NCBI GenBank assembly: GCA_963662375.2
Contig: CAXXRP010000015.1
Coordinates: forward strand, 248,001 to 312,000
Reading direction: 5' to 3'
DNA length: 64,000 nucleotides
Source of the DNA: UBA11612 sp963662375
GTDB taxonomy: Bacteria > Pseudomonadota > Alphaproteobacteria > Rhodospirillales > Rhodospirillaceae
The position numbers and the translations under genes are program-made. Within the stretch, counting starts at the first letter, position 1, and every line of letters starts with the position of its first letter. Positions 61,800-64,000 of the stretch are shown here, in pieces. Under the pieces are notes generated by a model. The model did no database searches. It was not told where the DNA came from and was given only the letters and a program-made list of their open reading frames with translations.

Positions 61800-63313
61800 G
61801 CGAACAATCCGTGCAGGTACCAGCGCGGAAGGCCGCCCGGGCTGAAAGGGCCATCGCGGTAAACCCAAAAACGTCGCCCGGCCGAGTCTTCAAGCCAGTA
61901 ATAATCCCGCACTTGGTGATTTTCTTTCCGCAGCCACCATTCCGGTGCGATGCGCTCTGGCCCTTCGCTGCGGGCGACGCGGTGACTAACCTTGCGCCAG
62001 TGGAACACAAGCGGCGGGTTGTCGGGCACCGGTGCGACCACATCAATCAGCTCCGGGCACGGCAAAAGGCGAATCGGCCGCGGTTGTTGCGCCATCCAAT
62101 CGTCGGTGCCGTGATGGTTGCCGGTTTGCGCGAAAGCTGGTGTCATCATCACCGCGCGTTCGGGGATGTGACTGTCCACGGGCCTCAGTTCCACAACGGC
62201 GCTGGCTCCCAGGCGGGTTTGCAGGCGGTCCACCAGTTGCATCAAACCGGTAGTAGCATTGCGTTTGCCCACCAGCGGTATTTGTTTGGGCACCAGGGTT
62301 TCAATGGTTACAGCATCTAACGTGAAACTCTCCAGACCGAAGCCGGGATCAATACGGTCCAGGCGATCCTGAAACAGGCGAGCGAGATGATCCGCATCCC
62401 GGCTTGGTGCCGCTGCGCCGATACTGGTGCGCTGCGCCGTGGCATCCACGCCGTATGCGGTGTAAGCCAGCTTCCGTGTGCCGAGATCATCGGCTTCCAA
62501 GTGTGCGCAAAGATCCGATAGCAGATGGTGAAACGCGGCCTCGATATCTTCACGTCGGCCGATGGGTTCGGGGAAAGCAATGCGGCTGCGATGCGGCGCA
62601 GGTGGACGCCGCAAAGTGAGGGGCTCGGGGCTATGCCCTAGGATTTGGTCGAGCCTGTTGAGAAGATTTTCGCCAAACCGCGCGGTCAGTGGTGCTCGAG
62701 GCAAGGCCGCCAAATCGGCAATGTGCCGCAATCCAAGACGCGCCAAGTCCAGAGAGTCATTTGTAGAGATGCGCAACGCCGCCACAGGCAGGATTTTGAT
62801 CGCGCCAGCATCCGCATTGGCCACGAGAATGTCACTCTTACCGTACCGTGCCCAGGCCCAGGCTGCGGCCGGAGTATCGGCCAATGCCAATCGAGCCGTT
62901 AAATCATGAGCTGAAAGCTGTGCAGCAAGGTCATGCAGTAAATTCTTTTCGCTGCCAAAAAGATGAGCGCAGCCAGTGACATCAAGAATAAGGCCGTCGT
63001 CTCCATCAGTTGCACTCCACGGCGTGTAACGCATCGCCCAGTCGGCAAGGCTGGCCAGCATCGCGGTATCCGTGGAGAAATCCGCGCATGCTGTCTTCAG
63101 ATGCGGCACAAGAGCGCGGGCATCAGCCAGCGGCATGCCCGGCGCGAGACCGGTTGCCGCAGCTTCCTGATCCACAGCACTCAACCTCACGTCACCTTGG
63201 CCCTTAGTAGTCAGAGCAAGCGGGGCACGAATTTGAGGTTTTTTATTTTTAGCTTGCCGCTGCCAACGGTCCGTGGGCCAGTGGGGCAACCAGATTGAAA
63301 TGAAACGTCTCAT
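61796..63313 (-). CDS. imuB: ImuB, Y-family polymerase-like mutagenesis protein
   Basis: About 505 residues from ATG 63311-63313 (MRRFISIWLPHWPTDRW), the usual ImuB start; it lies inside the 3' end of imuA (65-base overlap). The DinB-like fold is seen in LSAVDQEAAATGLAPGMPLA and LARLGLRHIADLAALPRAPL. The acidic catalytic triad of active Y polymerases is not evident, as expected for ImuB, which acts as a hub joining DnaE2 to the beta clamp. It couples with dnaE2 by an ATGA overlap. Confidence 0.93.
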   Translation of the reverse strand: MRRFISIWLPHWPTDRWQRQAKNKKPQIRAPLALTTKGQGDVRLSAVDQEAAATGLAPGMPLADARALVPHLKTACADFSTDTAMLASLADWAMRYTPWSATDGDDGLILDVTGCAHLFGSEKNLLHDLAAQLSAHDLTARLALADTPAAAWAWARYGKSDILVANADAGAIKILPVAALRISTNDSLDLARLGLRHIADLAALPRAPLTARFGENLLNRLDQILGHSPEPLTLRRPPAPHRSRIAFPEPIGRREDIEAAFHHLLSDLCAHLEADDLGTRKLAYTAYGVDATAQRTSIGAAAPSRDADHLARLFQDRLDRIDPGFGLESFTLDAVTIETLVPKQIPLVGKRNATTGLMQLVDRLQTRLGASAVVELRPVDSHIPERAVMMTPAFAQTGNHHGTDDWMAQQPRPIRLLPCPELIDVVAPVPDNPPLVFHWRKVSHRVARSEGPERIAPEWWLRKENHQVRDYYWLEDSAGRRFWVYRDGPFSPGGLPRWYLHGLFA

Positions 63314-64000
63314 GCTGCCATTCCATGCGCCATTGTCCGGATTTGCCGCCGCGGCAGCGCACCAACTCCACATTCCATGCGGGACAACGCGGCGGCAGAG
63401 TTGCTGCCGCTGCGGGCGCGGCCGTCACGCGCCAACATGTCAACGCCGGTGCACATGGCGTTGAATCGGGCGGTGGGATAAGCAGTGCCGTGGTGCCGCC
63501 GGTTTCCGCCGCTAGTTGCAGACGCCGGGCTGCCGTCAGATTCGGCGCCACGCCTTCGCCAATGACCACGGCCAGATCCGGACAGCGCAAGGCTTCTTCC
63601 ATACTCCACAGCAGGTCCACGGCGCGCCGTGCCTTCACCAGCAACAAACGCCGGGTGTTGAGCCCCAACGGGCCAAGCCCCGGTCCGTAGGGCACTCCAG
63701 CTTCCTGGTGGTCTCGCCCATATTGAATCCAGGCGATGACGCCGTTTCCTACCCGCATGCGCCCGGCCAGAGCCCCGGCAAAACCGTAGGTCGCGCCATC
63801 TTCCGGTTTGCCTTGGACGATATGAAGCCCACCCTGGGGCAGGCCTTGCCAAGGCAGGGCAGCATCCAACGCCCGGCATCCGGAGGATAGGGCAGTTTTC
63901 TCCAAGGCCCGCCCAGTGCGCTCTAGGCGGTAGATTTCGCGGCGCAATTCCGCCTTTATCGCGGCCCGGGCTTGTGCCGGCGGCGCTGCTTTGGAAGCAA
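63249..64000 (-). CDS. imuA: ImuA, RecA-like mutagenesis protein, start beyond window
   Basis: The frame is open from the window edge (AAPPAQARAAIKAELRREI) and ends at 63249 with about 250 residues visible. The RecA-related core is ALPWQGLPQGGLHIVQGKPE and later GTTALLIPPP. A TTG at 63945-63947 is possible but the conserved helix begins before it, so the real start is probably just outside. First gene of the imuA-imuB-dnaE2 cassette; its promoter and any LexA site lie beyond the window. Confidence 0.9.
   Translation of the reverse strand, partial: ASKAAPPAQARAAIKAELRREIYRLERTGRALEKTALSSGCRALDAALPWQGLPQGGLHIVQGKPEDGATYGFAGALAGRMRVGNGVIAWIQYGRDHQEAGVPYGPGLGPLGLNTRRLLLVKARRAVDLLWSMEEALRCPDLAVVIGEGVAPNLTAARRLQLAAETGGTTALLIPPPDSTPCAPALTCWRVTAAPAAAATLPPRCPAWNVELVRCRGGKSGQWRMEWQHETFHFNLVAPLAHGPLAAAS

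Noticed and set aside
1..64000. CRISPR array or rRNA operon
   Set aside because: No regularly spaced short repeats and no rRNA-like sequence were seen. The only clustered repeats are the IS6 copies and MITEs.

Overview
The window looks like a GC-rich alphaproteobacterial chromosome. Pointers are an imuA-imuB-dnaE2 mutagenesis cassette, a full bioD/F/B/A/C cluster, ETF-quinone oxidoreductase beside several acyl-CoA genes, an orphan SoxC/cytochrome pair, and terminase/DUF5681/DUF2924 genes of a type I know mainly from alphaproteobacteria. Species cannot be named from sequence alone.

Layout. (1) 1-12.8 kb: SoxC-like molybdoenzyme plus cytochrome c, an oligopeptide-binding protein, AcuI, a polysaccharide flippase, class I ribonucleotide reductase nrdA-nrdB with a long structured leader, and a broken glpQ. 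(2) 12.8-19 kb: biotin synthesis (bioF-bioD divergent from bioB-bioA, bioC convergent with bioA), a doubly deleted SDR gene and a TetR regulator. (3) 19-21.9 kb: a thiolase-like/DUF35 pair with a relic acyl-CoA dehydrogenase end, bracketed by miniature and relic IS6-type ends. (4) 21.9-28.6 kb: acyl-CoA catabolism (acyl-CoA dehydrogenase, racemase/CoA-transferase, D-lactate dehydrogenase, DsbA-like isomerase, enoyl-CoA hydratase) mixed with stubs of larger genes. (5) 28.6-51.8 kb: a genomic island bounded by a 16-bp repeat of the tRNA-Gln 3' end. (6) 51.8-64 kb: tRNA-Gln, a DsbD-like protein, ispE, a TPR protein, ETF-QO and dnaE2-imuB-imuA.

The island holds five complete IS6-type elements of two kinds, several fragments, two IS3-family relics and one 5'-truncated IS3 orfB, four copies of a 164-bp MITE with the same termini as the IS6 elements, a ZnuD-like zinc receptor and a second TonB-dependent receptor, a restriction-gene remnant cut by a MITE, and a phage-like module: hypothetical protein, ParB-methyltransferase, two DUF5681 genes, large terminase, DUF2924 and a large serine recombinase, with no capsid, portal or tail gene. 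The recombinase has an in-frame stop, so the element is probably stranded.

A repeated theme is deletional decay. At least eight genes are fusions, internal deletions or end fragments: thioesterase/sulfotransferase, glpQ, SDR, indolepyruvate oxidoreductase tail, hydantoinase head, thiolase tail, DUF5681/methyltransferase and the restriction gene. This suggests either real genome erosion or collapsed assembly; read mapping would separate the two.
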